Source: Myxococcota bacterium
GTDB lineage: Bacteria; Myxococcota_A; UBA796; UBA9615; JAKLKC01
NCBI GenBank assembly: GCA_023150875.1
Contig: JAKLKC010000001.1
Coordinates: 1-64,000, forward strand
Direction of reading: 5' to 3'
DNA: 64,000 bases
Positions 15,784 to 27,140 of this stretch are shown one piece after another; within the stretch, counting starts at the first letter, position 1, and the number at the start of each line of letters is the position of its first letter. Under the pieces are notes generated by a model, which was not told the DNA's origin, did no database searches, and worked only from the letters and a program-made list of their open reading frames with translations. Position numbers and translations under genes: made by a program.

Positions 15784-16476
15784 ATGCCCCCCTCCCCGCG
15801 CTCCCCCCGGACCTACGATCCCCTCACCCGGGGGGCGATGCCCAGCGACCAGGTCACCTGGCTCCACCTGCTGCGCCACGGGCAGGTGGTCGGCGGGGAC
15901 CGCCGCCTGTGCCGGGGTCACCTGGACGACCCCCTCTCCGAGGCGGGGCTCGCCGAGAGCCGGGCTCTGGCCGACTTCTGCGTCGCGCGCCTGCCCCGGC
16001 CCGACGGGGTGCTGACCTCGGACCTCGCCCGCACCCGGGCCCTGGCCCGGGACCTGGGGGACCGCCTGGGCCTGCCCGTCCGGGAGCACCCGGAGCTGCG
16101 GGAGCAGTGGATGGGGGCGTGGGAGGGCCGGGAGTGGCGGGAGCTGAACGCCGAGGACCCCGCCGGGGTGGCGGCCTTCTGGGACGACTACCTGCGGGCC
16201 CGACCCGGGGGGGGCGAGACCTTCGCCGAGATGGGGGACCGGGTGCTGGCCTTCTGGCGGGGGGCCCTCCCGGACCTCGCCGGCGGGCGCTTCCTCGTGG
16301 TGACCCACATCGGCGTGATCCGGGTCCTGTGCTGCTCCCTCCTGGGCCTGGACCTGGACCAGGCGCTCCGCTTGGCCCCGGGCTACGCCAGCCACACCCA
16401 GCTCGGGTGGGCGGAGGCGGGCGGGGTGATGACCACCCTCGGGGAGAGGGCCTGGACCGGGAGCGACCGGCAGTGA
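15784..16476 (+). CDS. Histidine phosphatase family protein
   Basis: A 230-residue phosphoglycerate-mutase-like (histidine phosphatase) enzyme. The phosphohistidine loop is LLRHGQV (about residues 29-35), followed by the conserved LTSDLARTRALA, the acid EQWMGAWEGREW and the second His in VVTHIGVIR. Substrate cannot be read from the sequence; the size and the G-D-E-x-x-x-G-x-WEG style resemble CobC alpha-ribazole phosphatases and broad-specificity phosphatases. An internal ATG at 15838 is an alternative start. It is coupled to the next gene through a GTGA overlap. Confidence 0.85.
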   Translation: MPPSPRSPRTYDPLTRGAMPSDQVTWLHLLRHGQVVGGDRRLCRGHLDDPLSEAGLAESRALADFCVARLPRPDGVLTSDLARTRALARDLGDRLGLPVREHPELREQWMGAWEGREWRELNAEDPAGVAAFWDDYLRARPGGGETFAEMGDRVLAFWRGALPDLAGGRFLVVTHIGVIRVLCCSLLGLDLDQALRLAPGYASHTQLGWAEAGGVMTTLGERAWTGSDRQ

Positions 16477-17090
16477 TCCGGGGGGGCGAGGCCCGGGCCA
16501 GGCTGGCGGTGTCCGGCAGCGCCGGCGTGGGCAAGTCCACCCTCTGCCTGAGCCTCGCCCGGCGCCTGGACCTGCCCTACCTCCCCGAGGGCATGAGACG
16601 CCGGCTGGAGCGGGGCCTCGACCTCCACTCCATGGACCGCCCGGCCCTGCGGGACCTGGTCCGCGGACTCTGGGAGGAGAAGAGGGCCGAGGAGGAGGAC
16701 GCGGTGGCCCGCCACGGCGGCTTCGTCGCCGACCGCTGCTCCGTGGACTACGCCGCCTTCTGGCTCTACTACGGCTTCACCGACGTCGAGGACGGGCCCG
16801 ATGCCTTCCTCGCCGAGACGAGGGCCTGGTGCCTCGGGGGCTACGACGGCGTCGTCCTGCTGCCCTGGGGGGAGATCCCCCTGGTCGCCGACGGCATCCG
16901 GAGCCCGAACCGCTACCGGCAGCTCCACTTCCAGCGGCTCCTGGAGGGGATGCTCTGGCGCGACGCCCCCGCCGGGAGCTTGTGGGCGCTCCCCGCGGGG
17001 GTCCGGGACCCGGAGGAGAGGGTGGCCTGGGTGTTGAAGCGCCTGGCGTGTCGGTCCGATCCCCCGGACGACGACGCCGACTCGGACTGA
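16473..17090 (+). CDS. P-loop ATPase/kinase-like protein (AAA_28/NadR-like)
   Basis: A 205-residue P-loop protein with Walker A SGSAGVGKST (residues 14-23), a PEGMRRRLERG segment typical of the NadR/AAA_28 group, and FVADRCSVDYAAFWLYYG, resembling the Walker B-like DR motif of small-molecule kinases. The LLEGMLW-GSLWALPAG end matches the 'nucleotide kinase' fold. The start GTG overlaps the stop of the phosphatase, so the two are probably co-translated and may act on the same small-molecule phosphate. Exact substrate unknown. Confidence 0.75.
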   Translation: MIRGGEARARLAVSGSAGVGKSTLCLSLARRLDLPYLPEGMRRRLERGLDLHSMDRPALRDLVRGLWEEKRAEEEDAVARHGGFVADRCSVDYAAFWLYYGFTDVEDGPDAFLAETRAWCLGGYDGVVLLPWGEIPLVADGIRSPNRYRQLHFQRLLEGMLWRDAPAGSLWALPAGVRDPEERVAWVLKRLACRSDPPDDDADSD

Positions 17091-17108
17091 CCCGGAAGTC
17101 GAGCCCCC

Positions 17109-17462
17109 TCACCCTCGGGATCGGGCCCCGCCGGAGACCACCAGGAACGCTGCGTCCTCGTCGCGCTCGAACCCGGCGATGGCCGGCGCTGCGGATCGGA
17201 GCGCCTCGATCACCCGCTGTGTCGTGCAGTTCCCCAGGCACAGCCACACGACCCTGGGGGGATGGCCCAGCACGAAGCTACGCTGCCGGAAGTCGTCGTC
17301 CTTCGTCGCGATCGCGTAGCCCTCGGCTGCGGCGAATGTCCAGATCGTGGCATCCTCCGCCCGCTCCAACCCGAAGTCCCGCAGGTGCCGCGTGCCCGGG
17401 AACAGGTCCTGGACGGCATCCGCAACCCGCCACGACAGGTTCTGGTCCAGGAGGAGCTTCAT
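17109..17462 (-). CDS. DUF5615 PIN-like toxin
   Basis: A 117-residue PIN-like protein of the DUF5615 family. It has the N-terminal MKLLLDQNLSWRVADAV with the acidic Asp6, HLRDFGL, TIWTFAAAEGYAIATKDDDF with the catalytic-type DDD, and a WLCLGNC strand. DUF5615 proteins are thought to be RNase toxins. It lies 17 bp downstream of a DUF433 gene on the same strand, the usual antitoxin partner. Confidence 0.85.
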   Translation of the reverse strand: MKLLLDQNLSWRVADAVQDLFPGTRHLRDFGLERAEDATIWTFAAAEGYAIATKDDDFRQRSFVLGHPPRVVWLCLGNCTTQRVIEALRSAAPAIAGFERDEDAAFLVVSGGARSRG

Positions 17463-17479
17463 CGGCGCCCCTTCCCCGA

Positions 17480-17704
17480 CTACGCGGTCGCGGCCAGGAG
17501 CCTGCGCTCGCGATCGGCCGCGAACCCGAGGCAGGCCCGGATGTCCTCGACCGTCAACTCCGGGAAGTCCGCCAGGATCTCGGCCTCGGTCATCCCCGCG
17601 GCGAGGTAGTCCAGGACGTCGTAGACCGTGATGCGCATCCCGCGGATGCAGGGCCTTCCCCCGCGCTTGCCCGGCTCGATGGTGATCACCTCGCGGTCGT
17701 CCAT
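17480..17704 (-). CDS. DUF433 antitoxin
   Basis: A 74-residue DUF433 protein with ITIEPGKRGGRPCIRGMRITVYDVLDYL split over strand and helix, then AGMTEAEILADFPELTVEDIRACL, the winged-helix signature of the family. DUF433 proteins act as DNA-binding antitoxins of DUF5615 toxins and likely repress this two-gene operon. The pair is the only complete toxin-antitoxin system in the window. Confidence 0.88.
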   Translation of the reverse strand: MDDREVITIEPGKRGGRPCIRGMRITVYDVLDYLAAGMTEAEILADFPELTVEDIRACLGFAADRERRLLAATA

Positions 17705-17846
17705 GGGCGCAGTCTAGGTGGGCGGCGGGCGCCTCGCAACGGCCCGGCGAGCCCCCGGGTCAAGTCGGAAGCGGAGGGGCCCATGCCCGCGGCATGGCGG
17801 GCCAGGCGACGCTGGGGGGGCGCGCGCCCGGCGGGAGTCGGCGGCC

Positions 17847-19235
<1,389 letters not shown>

Positions 19236-19402
19236 GGGGCTGGCTCCGGCGGCAAATCTGTCGCGGCACCCCGGCCGCGGAAGACCCCACCCCCCCCGGG
19301 GGGCCCGTTTGACGACCGCGCCGCCATCCGGTAACACGTCACTCCCCAGGACCGCCCGGCCCCCCGCCCCGGTCCCATCCCCGTCCCCCGAGGAGATCGA
19401 CG

Positions 19403-21521
<2,119 letters not shown>

Positions 21522-21532
<11 letters not shown>

Positions 21533-21950
21533 TCGCGCCCGCCGCCTCGGCCCTCAGCTTCTCTAGCACGGGGAGGTCCGCGGGGGGGAAGACCTCGGGG
21601 CGGACCTCTCCGGGAAGCACCCACGCGATGTCCTGGACCTGGACCGCCACGGGTTCGGCCCCGTCATCCAGGGCGCACTCGTACACGCGGAAGTCGATGA
21701 CGAAGTCCGGGTAGGCGTGGACCGAGCGGTCGTAGAGGGCGCCGACGCGTACCTCCACACCCAGCTCCTCGCGGATCTCCCGGGCCAGGGCGGAGCGGTC
21801 GTCCTCGCCGGGCTCCACCTTCCCGCCGGGGAACTCCCAGTGGTCGCCGAAGGATCCCCCCGGGGGGCGCTGGGTGACCAGGACGCGGTCCCCCCGGCGG
21901 ACCAGGGCGCCGACGACGGGGACGAGTCGGGGGGCGGGATCGGGGGCCAT
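21522..21950 (-). CDS. mutT: MutT-type Nudix hydrolase
   Basis: A 142-residue Nudix hydrolase of the 8-oxo-dGTP diphosphatase group, which removes oxidised nucleotides from the pool. The full Nudix box G-x5-E-x7-REUxEExGU is present at residues 43-65 (GKVEPGEDDRSALAREIREE, then LGV). WEFPGGK before the box and DIAWVLPGEV near the C-terminus fit MutT rather than ADP-ribose pyrophosphatases. The gene is divergent from the kinase at 22114. Confidence 0.88.
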
Positions 21951-21978
21951 CGGGTCCCGGGGGCGGCGCGGGCGGGCG

Positions 21979-21992
21979 GCCCGTGCACGGGC
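21979..21992. promoter_or_regulatory. Perfect 14-bp palindrome in a divergent promoter region
   Basis: GCCCGTGCACGGGC is a perfect inverted repeat midway between the mutT start (21950) and a TAGAAT -10-like hexamer at 22006-22011 for the downstream kinase gene. Its position suits a dimeric repressor site, but GC-rich palindromes also arise by chance here. Confidence 0.35.
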
Positions 21993-22113
21993 GGTGGAGC
22001 CGGGCTAGAATGGGCCGGTCGCGGCCCCCGCGCCAGCTCCCCGGTGCGCCTCCCGTGCCCGGCCGGGCAGGAGCGGGGTCCGGCGGCCCGCGGCGGGACC
22101 GCGGGGGCGGGCG

Positions 22114-24162
22114 TTGGACTCCCTGATCGGCCAGGTCCTCGAGCAGAAGTACGAGATCCTCGAGCGGATCGGCGAGGGGGGGATGGCCGTGGTCTATCGC
22201 GGCCGCCACCTGACCCTGGACCGCGAGGTCGCCATCAAGGTCCTCCACCCCCACCTCTCGGGGAGCGCCCGGAACCGGGAGCGCTTCTCGCGGGAGGCGC
22301 GGGCCATCGAGTCCCTCCAGCACGAGCGGATCCTGAGGATCTACGACTACTCCGGTCCCGAGAGCGACCGCTGCTTCATCGTGACCGAGTTCGTGCACGG
22401 CAGGACCCTGGGGCGGGCCCTGGAGGACCTGGGCCCCCTGCCGGGGGAGGTGGCGGCCCTCATGGTGCGGGACCTCGCCGGGGCCCTGAGCCTGGCCCAC
22501 GGGCGGGGGATCGTCCACCGGGACATCAAGCCCGAGAACGTGATGATCGACGCCACGGGCCACGTGAAGCTGATGGACTTCGGGATCGCCCGCTTCATCG
22601 ACGAGGCCCGGGTCACCGTCACCGGCGGGCTCGTGGGCTCCCCCGCCTACATGTCCCCCGAGCAGGTGAGGGAGGCGGAGGTCGACGGGCGGACGGACAT
22701 CTACAGCCTCGGCACCCTGATGTACCAGATGGTGACGGGCGAGATGCCCTACTCCGGGTCCACCACCGCCGCGGTGCTCCACGCGATCCTGAAGGGGGAG
22801 CATCCTCCGCCCCAGGACCTGGCCCCGGACCTGGACCCCGGCCTCGCCCGGGTGATCGAGGGCTGCATGCGCACCTCGCGGGAGGACCGATACCCCGACG
22901 TCGCCGCCCTGATCGAGGCCATCGACGCCTGCCTACGTCCCCTGGGGATCGGCCCCGAGGGCGGGGGCGGACGCTTCTCGCCGGCGGCCTTCTTCGCCGA
23001 CCCCGGGGCGTACCGGGAGAGGCTCCGCCAGCACCTGGTCCCCCTGCTGGTGCGGACCGGCAGGGAGCTGCTGGCGCGCCGCCGCACCGCCGAGGCCATG
23101 GCCACCCTCAACCGGGTGCTGGTGATCGACGAGGACAACCGCGAGGTGCCGGAGATCGTGGCCCGCCTGGGGAGGTCGCGGCGGCCTGCGTGGGCGGGCC
23201 CGGCGGCGACCGCCGTGGGGCTGACCTCCCTGGCGGCTGCCGCCGTGGCCCTCGCATGGATCGTGGGCCTGGGGACCAGCGGCGCCGGGGGCGCGACGGC
23301 GTCGGGGGAAGCCGCGAGGGTGGCCGCGGCGGGGGGCGCGGGCGCGGACGCGGGCGGCGCGGGGACGCCTCCCCCTCCGGAACGAAGGGAGCCGGCCCCG
23401 CTCCGGGAGGACCCGCGGGAGTCCCCCCCGACTCCCTCCCCGGAGGCGGAGGCCGGGCGGACCGCCGCCTCCCCACCCCCGGAGGCGGGACCCCGGGGGG
23501 CCCGGACCGCGAGCCTCTCCCCCCGCCTCGAGCAGGGGGCGACCCTGAGGTCCTACCGCCCCTCGGTCCCCCGACCCGCGGACCCGGCGGGGGAAGGCGC
23601 GGGTCCCGGGGAGCGCCACGCGGACGCGGACGCCGGAGGCTCCGGCCCCCGGATCGCCGCCCTGGAGTCCGCCCCGCCGCAGGAGCAGGAGCCGGAGCCG
23701 ATCCCCGACGGGTGGGGGACCCTCCAGGTCCTGACCCCGGGGAACGACAACTGGACGGCCTACGTCGACGGGCGGGAGGTGGGCAAGTCGACGGACATGC
23801 GCCAGCGCCAGCGGTGGCGCTCGGGGCGCTACGTGCTGGAGATCCGGGGCGCCTACATCCAGGACTGGCGGAAGGAGGTCGTGGTGCTCCCCGGGCAGGC
23901 GGCGACGGTCCGGCCCACGCTGGACCTGATCCCCGCGCGGCTGGCCTTCGAGGTCGGGGAGGGCGTGGAGGTCCGGATCGACGGGGAGAGGGTGGGGATC
24001 GGGCCTGGGGAGATCTCCGGCCGGCAGTTCCCCGTGGAGCCGGGCCGGGCCCACCGGGTGGAGTGCATCGCCCCCGGCGGCCGCAGCATCCTGAACGTCA
24101 CCCTCGACCGCTACGACCCGGGGCCGGGGGAGGAGAAGACGCTGTCGTGCCGCGGGTCCTGA
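22114..24162 (+). CDS. Transmembrane serine/threonine protein kinase with PEGA domain
   Basis: A 682-residue Hanks-type kinase. The cytoplasmic kinase domain (about 13-275) is complete: glycine loop GEGGMAVVY, Lys42 in VAIKVL, HRDIKPEN at 135-142, DFG at 155-157 and SPEQ at 181-184. A membrane helix lies at about 364-386. The external part begins with a long Pro/Ala/Glu-rich linker and then a PEGA-type beta domain (about 530-680) with GTLQVLTPGNDNWTAYVDG and RSGRYVLEIRG. The kinase probably senses an envelope state and phosphorylates cytoplasmic targets. The start is a TTG with no obvious ribosome-binding site. Confidence 0.92.
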   Translation: MDSLIGQVLEQKYEILERIGEGGMAVVYRGRHLTLDREVAIKVLHPHLSGSARNRERFSREARAIESLQHERILRIYDYSGPESDRCFIVTEFVHGRTLGRALEDLGPLPGEVAALMVRDLAGALSLAHGRGIVHRDIKPENVMIDATGHVKLMDFGIARFIDEARVTVTGGLVGSPAYMSPEQVREAEVDGRTDIYSLGTLMYQMVTGEMPYSGSTTAAVLHAILKGEHPPPQDLAPDLDPGLARVIEGCMRTSREDRYPDVAALIEAIDACLRPLGIGPEGGGGRFSPAAFFADPGAYRERLRQHLVPLLVRTGRELLARRRTAEAMATLNRVLVIDEDNREVPEIVARLGRSRRPAWAGPAATAVGLTSLAAAAVALAWIVGLGTSGAGGATASGEAARVAAAGGAGADAGGAGTPPPPERREPAPLREDPRESPPTPSPEAEAGRTAASPPPEAGPRGARTASLSPRLEQGATLRSYRPSVPRPADPAGEGAGPGERHADADAGGSGPRIAALESAPPQEQEPEPIPDGWGTLQVLTPGNDNWTAYVDGREVGKSTDMRQRQRWRSGRYVLEIRGAYIQDWRKEVVVLPGQAATVRPTLDLIPARLAFEVGEGVEVRIDGERVGIGPGEISGRQFPVEPGRAHRVECIAPGGRSILNVTLDRYDPGPGEEKTLSCRGS

Positions 24163-24177
24163 CGGGGCCCCGCACCG

Positions 24178-25851
24178 TCAGTACCGGTACTTCTGCTCCC
24201 CCTTCGGCACCCACCACTTCTCCAGGTCCAGGTAGGGCGAGTAGGAGTCCCAGGCCACCCCTCGGAAGCGCCGGTCGATGGCGACGAGGTCCGGCTTCCA
24301 CACCAGGAAGGTCATGGGCTGGTCGGCGTAGACCAGCCGCTGGACCCGGTGGACCGCCTCCAGCACCTCCTCGGGGGTGCGGGCCGCCAGGCGGGCCTCC
24401 AGGGCCGCGTCCACCTCGGGGTTCCGGTAGCCGCCCCAGTTGTACTGGCCCCGGGACCCGGAGTGGAACTTGATGGACTCCTCCAGCCGTGGCTCGGCGC
24501 CGAAGCCCCAGATCATCGCCTCGAACCGCTTCTCGCGGATCCGGCCGATGAAGGCGTTCTCCTCGATGGCCTCGATCTCCACCGCCACCCCGGCGCCCTT
24601 CCACTGGGCCTGGAGGATGGTCGCCACCTTGCGCTCGGCGGCGGCGCTGGCCTGGAGGAGGAGGCGGAACGCGAGGGGCTTCCCCCCACGGTCCAGGACG
24701 CCGTCGTGGTCGGTGTCGGCCCACCCCGCCTCGGCGAGCAGCGCCTTCGCCCGGCCGGGGTCGTGGGGGAGGGGTTCCAGGTCCCCGGGGACGGCCCCCT
24801 GGAAGGCCGGGGACACCGTGCCCACCGCCCGCACCGCCAGGGTCTCGTCCCCGGCGGTGTAGACCGAGCGCACGATGGCGTCGACGTCGGCGGCGAGCCC
24901 CAGCGCCCGCCGCACCCGGGGGTCGGCGAAGAGGGGGTCCGCCAGGTTGTAGCCCACGTAAGCCAGGGAGTTGTGCCCGATCTTCACCACGTCCAGCCGG
25001 GGATCCCGGCGGATCCTCTGGAGGTCCCCGACCTCCAGGTCGGGCAACAGGTCGATGGCCCCGCTCTCCAGGTCGATCACCCGCGAGGTGTACTCCGGCA
25101 CCACCCGGAACACGACCCGGGACAGGTGGGGCCGACTCCGCACCCCGGACTTCGGGTTGGGGACGAGGACGATCTCCCGGTCGGGATCGTAGCGCTCGAC
25201 CCGGAACGCCCCGTTGGCCAGCGGCGCCCGGCCGAAGTCGTGGCCCCGGAGGGTCTTGCGGTCCGCGGACTCCAGGACGTGGCGGGGGAGCAGCGTCCGG
25301 TGGAGCACGCTGTCCTGGAGGAGGGGGTCCCGGAGCGTCCGGAAGGCGACCCGGGCGGTCCGATCATCCACCACCTCTACGGGGGCCTTGGGATCGGCGA
25401 ACGCCTTGCAGTCCCCCAGCCAGTTGGAGGCCACGGCCTCGTCACAGGTCATCTCCCAGGTGAAGGCGAAGTCCCGCGCGGTGACGGGGGTGCCGTCCTC
25501 CCACACCGCTCCGGGCTTCATGCGGTAGGTGACCGTCAGCCCGTCCTCGGAGCGCTCGGGGGCCAGGGCGAGGTCGGGCCGGAACTCCAGCCGCCCCGCG
25601 TCGAAGCGCCTCTCCGTCGGTCCCAGGTCCACGAGGTGGGAGATCTGGCCCGAGACCTGGTAGGGCAGCACGATGGGGACCAGGTGGCCGGGGTCCAGGC
25701 CGATGTCCACCACCAGCATGTCCCCGTCCACGGGCCCCGCGTCCGCCTCCGGGGCCTTCCCCTCCCCCACCGCGGGTGCGCCTCCCCCGCCGCACGCCCC
25801 TCCGAGGGCGAGAAGCAGGACGAGGACCGGCGCCGGGGAGGGCCGCCTCAA
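24178..25851 (-). CDS. Oligopeptide-binding lipoprotein of an ABC importer (SBP family 5)
   Basis: A 557-residue family 5 solute-binding protein. The lipoprotein signal ends in LALGGAC (Cys20). The mature protein has LTVTYRMKPGAVWEDGTPVTARDF, the family signature, in consecutive parts, later GYNLADPLFADPRVRRAL and AWDSYSPYLDLEKWW. It probably captures peptides in the periplasm. The TTG start overlaps the TGA of the upstream gene as TTGA, so the two are translationally coupled. No permease genes are adjacent; an OppD-type ATPase sits at 3329. Confidence 0.88.
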   Translation of the reverse strand: MRRPSPAPVLVLLLALGGACGGGGAPAVGEGKAPEADAGPVDGDMLVVDIGLDPGHLVPIVLPYQVSGQISHLVDLGPTERRFDAGRLEFRPDLALAPERSEDGLTVTYRMKPGAVWEDGTPVTARDFAFTWEMTCDEAVASNWLGDCKAFADPKAPVEVVDDRTARVAFRTLRDPLLQDSVLHRTLLPRHVLESADRKTLRGHDFGRAPLANGAFRVERYDPDREIVLVPNPKSGVRSRPHLSRVVFRVVPEYTSRVIDLESGAIDLLPDLEVGDLQRIRRDPRLDVVKIGHNSLAYVGYNLADPLFADPRVRRALGLAADVDAIVRSVYTAGDETLAVRAVGTVSPAFQGAVPGDLEPLPHDPGRAKALLAEAGWADTDHDGVLDRGGKPLAFRLLLQASAAAERKVATILQAQWKGAGVAVEIEAIEENAFIGRIREKRFEAMIWGFGAEPRLEESIKFHSGSRGQYNWGGYRNPEVDAALEARLAARTPEEVLEAVHRVQRLVYADQPMTFLVWKPDLVAIDRRFRGVAWDSYSPYLDLEKWWVPKGEQKYRY

Positions 25852-26942
25852 CGGGGGCGCAGCCTGCGGAAGAGGCCGAAGGCCAGGGCAGCGACGGGGA
25901 GGGCCGCCGCCTGGGCCTCGCCGCCCGCGTCCTCGGCGGGCTTCCACCCGCAGGCCTGGACGCACTGTCCGTCCAGGGCGTCGATCCGACCGTCGCAGTC
26001 GTTGTCGACGCCGTCGTCGCACACGGACTCCGCCTCCTCGCAGCCCGGCTCCCCCGCCGTGTCGTCGTCCCCGGGGGCGGTGTCGTCGTCGCTGGGATCG
26101 GGCTCGGTGTTCACGCCGTCCGCCCCGTCGCAGTTCTGGTCGACGTCGTCGCCGAAGGCGTCCTCCGCCCCCGGCGCCACGTCCGCCCGAGCGTCCTGGC
26201 AGTCCCCGCCGCACTCCGTCACGCCGTCTCCGTCGGCGTCCGCGTCCACGCAGGGGCGGAACTCGATGACGAGGCCCGCCAGCAGCGGGGGATCGGCGGT
26301 GCCGCCGTGGTACTGGAGGAAGGGGCCGCCGCCCCCCTTCTCGATGCCGATGGTGGCCAGGGCGCCGTTGTCCGGGGTGTCGCTGGCGGCGACGGTCTTG
26401 TAGACGAAGAGCACGCTGCCGTTCGAGCGGAGCCAGAGCTGGAACTGGTACAGTCCCGACCCGCCGCCGCTGTAGGGGACCCCGTCCCAGGAGACCACGA
26501 AGTCCGAGCCGCTCTGCCCCCAGGCGATGGCGGCGCTCCCCGTGGGGTCCCAGTCCTGCCACCACGGGTAGAGGGCGGGGGCCTGCACGCTCGTGGGCAG
26601 GGTCTCGGGGGTGGGCCGGCTGGTGGTGCTGCCGAACACGACGTAGCCGTTGGAGTCCACCTCGATGGAGTCGTAGGACACGCCGTAGAAGGTGAACGGA
26701 GCCGGCAGGGTGACCGCGACGTGGGAGTCGTCACCGAAGGTGGCCTGGGGCACCAGGGAGGTGCTGTCCACCCAGAGGGCCGCCGGGCCGCCGATCTCCA
26801 GGGAGTCCCGGAACACGTAGCCACCCCCGTCCGGGCCCCCGAAGTGGGAGGCCGCCCGGGCGTCGGCGCCGGAGGCGAGCAGGCCCGCGCCCGCGATGGC
26901 GAGGGTGGCGGCGGCGGGAAGGGAGAGAGGGCGCGTGCTCAT
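25848..26942 (-). CDS. Secreted protein with MopE-like motif and C-terminal sorting-type tail
   Basis: A 364-residue exported protein with a Sec signal at residues 1-30. Residues 40-230 form a beta-rich domain (FTFYGVSYDSIEVDSNGYVVFG, then YPWWQDWDP and GLYQFQLWLR), resembling nidogen-like or other extracellular beta-sandwich modules. Two MopE-like units follow (GDGVTECGGDCQD, then CDDGVDNDCDGRID) around an acidic DDDTAPGDDDTAG linker. The end, Cys then a hydrophobic helix AALPVAALAFGLF and RRLRPR, resembles MYXO-CTERM-type sorting signals. It is coupled to the peptide-binding lipoprotein downstream, so they may act together at the surface. Confidence 0.72.
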   Translation of the reverse strand: MSTRPLSLPAAATLAIAGAGLLASGADARAASHFGGPDGGGYVFRDSLEIGGPAALWVDSTSLVPQATFGDDSHVAVTLPAPFTFYGVSYDSIEVDSNGYVVFGSTTSRPTPETLPTSVQAPALYPWWQDWDPTGSAAIAWGQSGSDFVVSWDGVPYSGGGSGLYQFQLWLRSNGSVLFVYKTVAASDTPDNGALATIGIEKGGGGPFLQYHGGTADPPLLAGLVIEFRPCVDADADGDGVTECGGDCQDARADVAPGAEDAFGDDVDQNCDGADGVNTEPDPSDDDTAPGDDDTAGEPGCEEAESVCDDGVDNDCDGRIDALDGQCVQACGWKPAEDAGGEAQAAALPVAALAFGLFRRLRPR

Positions 26943-26980
26943 TTCCGTGGGTCCCCGTGACCTGGGCGGCTGGACGGTGG

Positions 26981-27010
26981 ATCTGGCACCCCCGAGCCGC
27001 CCGGTGTCAA
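26981..27010 (-). promoter_or_regulatory. Probable sigma-70-type promoter for the 25848-26942 gene
   Basis: On the minus strand a consensus -35 TTGACA (27005-27010) is followed after 18 bp by CCAGAT (26981-26986), a weak -10. The ATG at 26942 lies about 38 bp beyond. The 198-bp gap also separates this gene from the divergent lipoprotein gene at 27141. Confidence 0.4.
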
Positions 27011-27140
27011 GTCCGCCCGCCGGGGCCGCCACGCTCAACAGGAGGCCTGGCATGTGGTTCAATGGCGTGTCCGACGACACGGGCCGCGCTCGCCCCCAGG
27101 GGAGCCGCGGCCGAGGCCCCTCGGGGCCGGGAGCCCCGCC

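Noticed and set aside
22010-22113. Upstream ATG at 22010 as kinase start next to the TAGAAT hexamer
   Set aside because: It is out of frame with the kinase; the TTG at 22114 gives a normal N-terminus just before the glycine loop.
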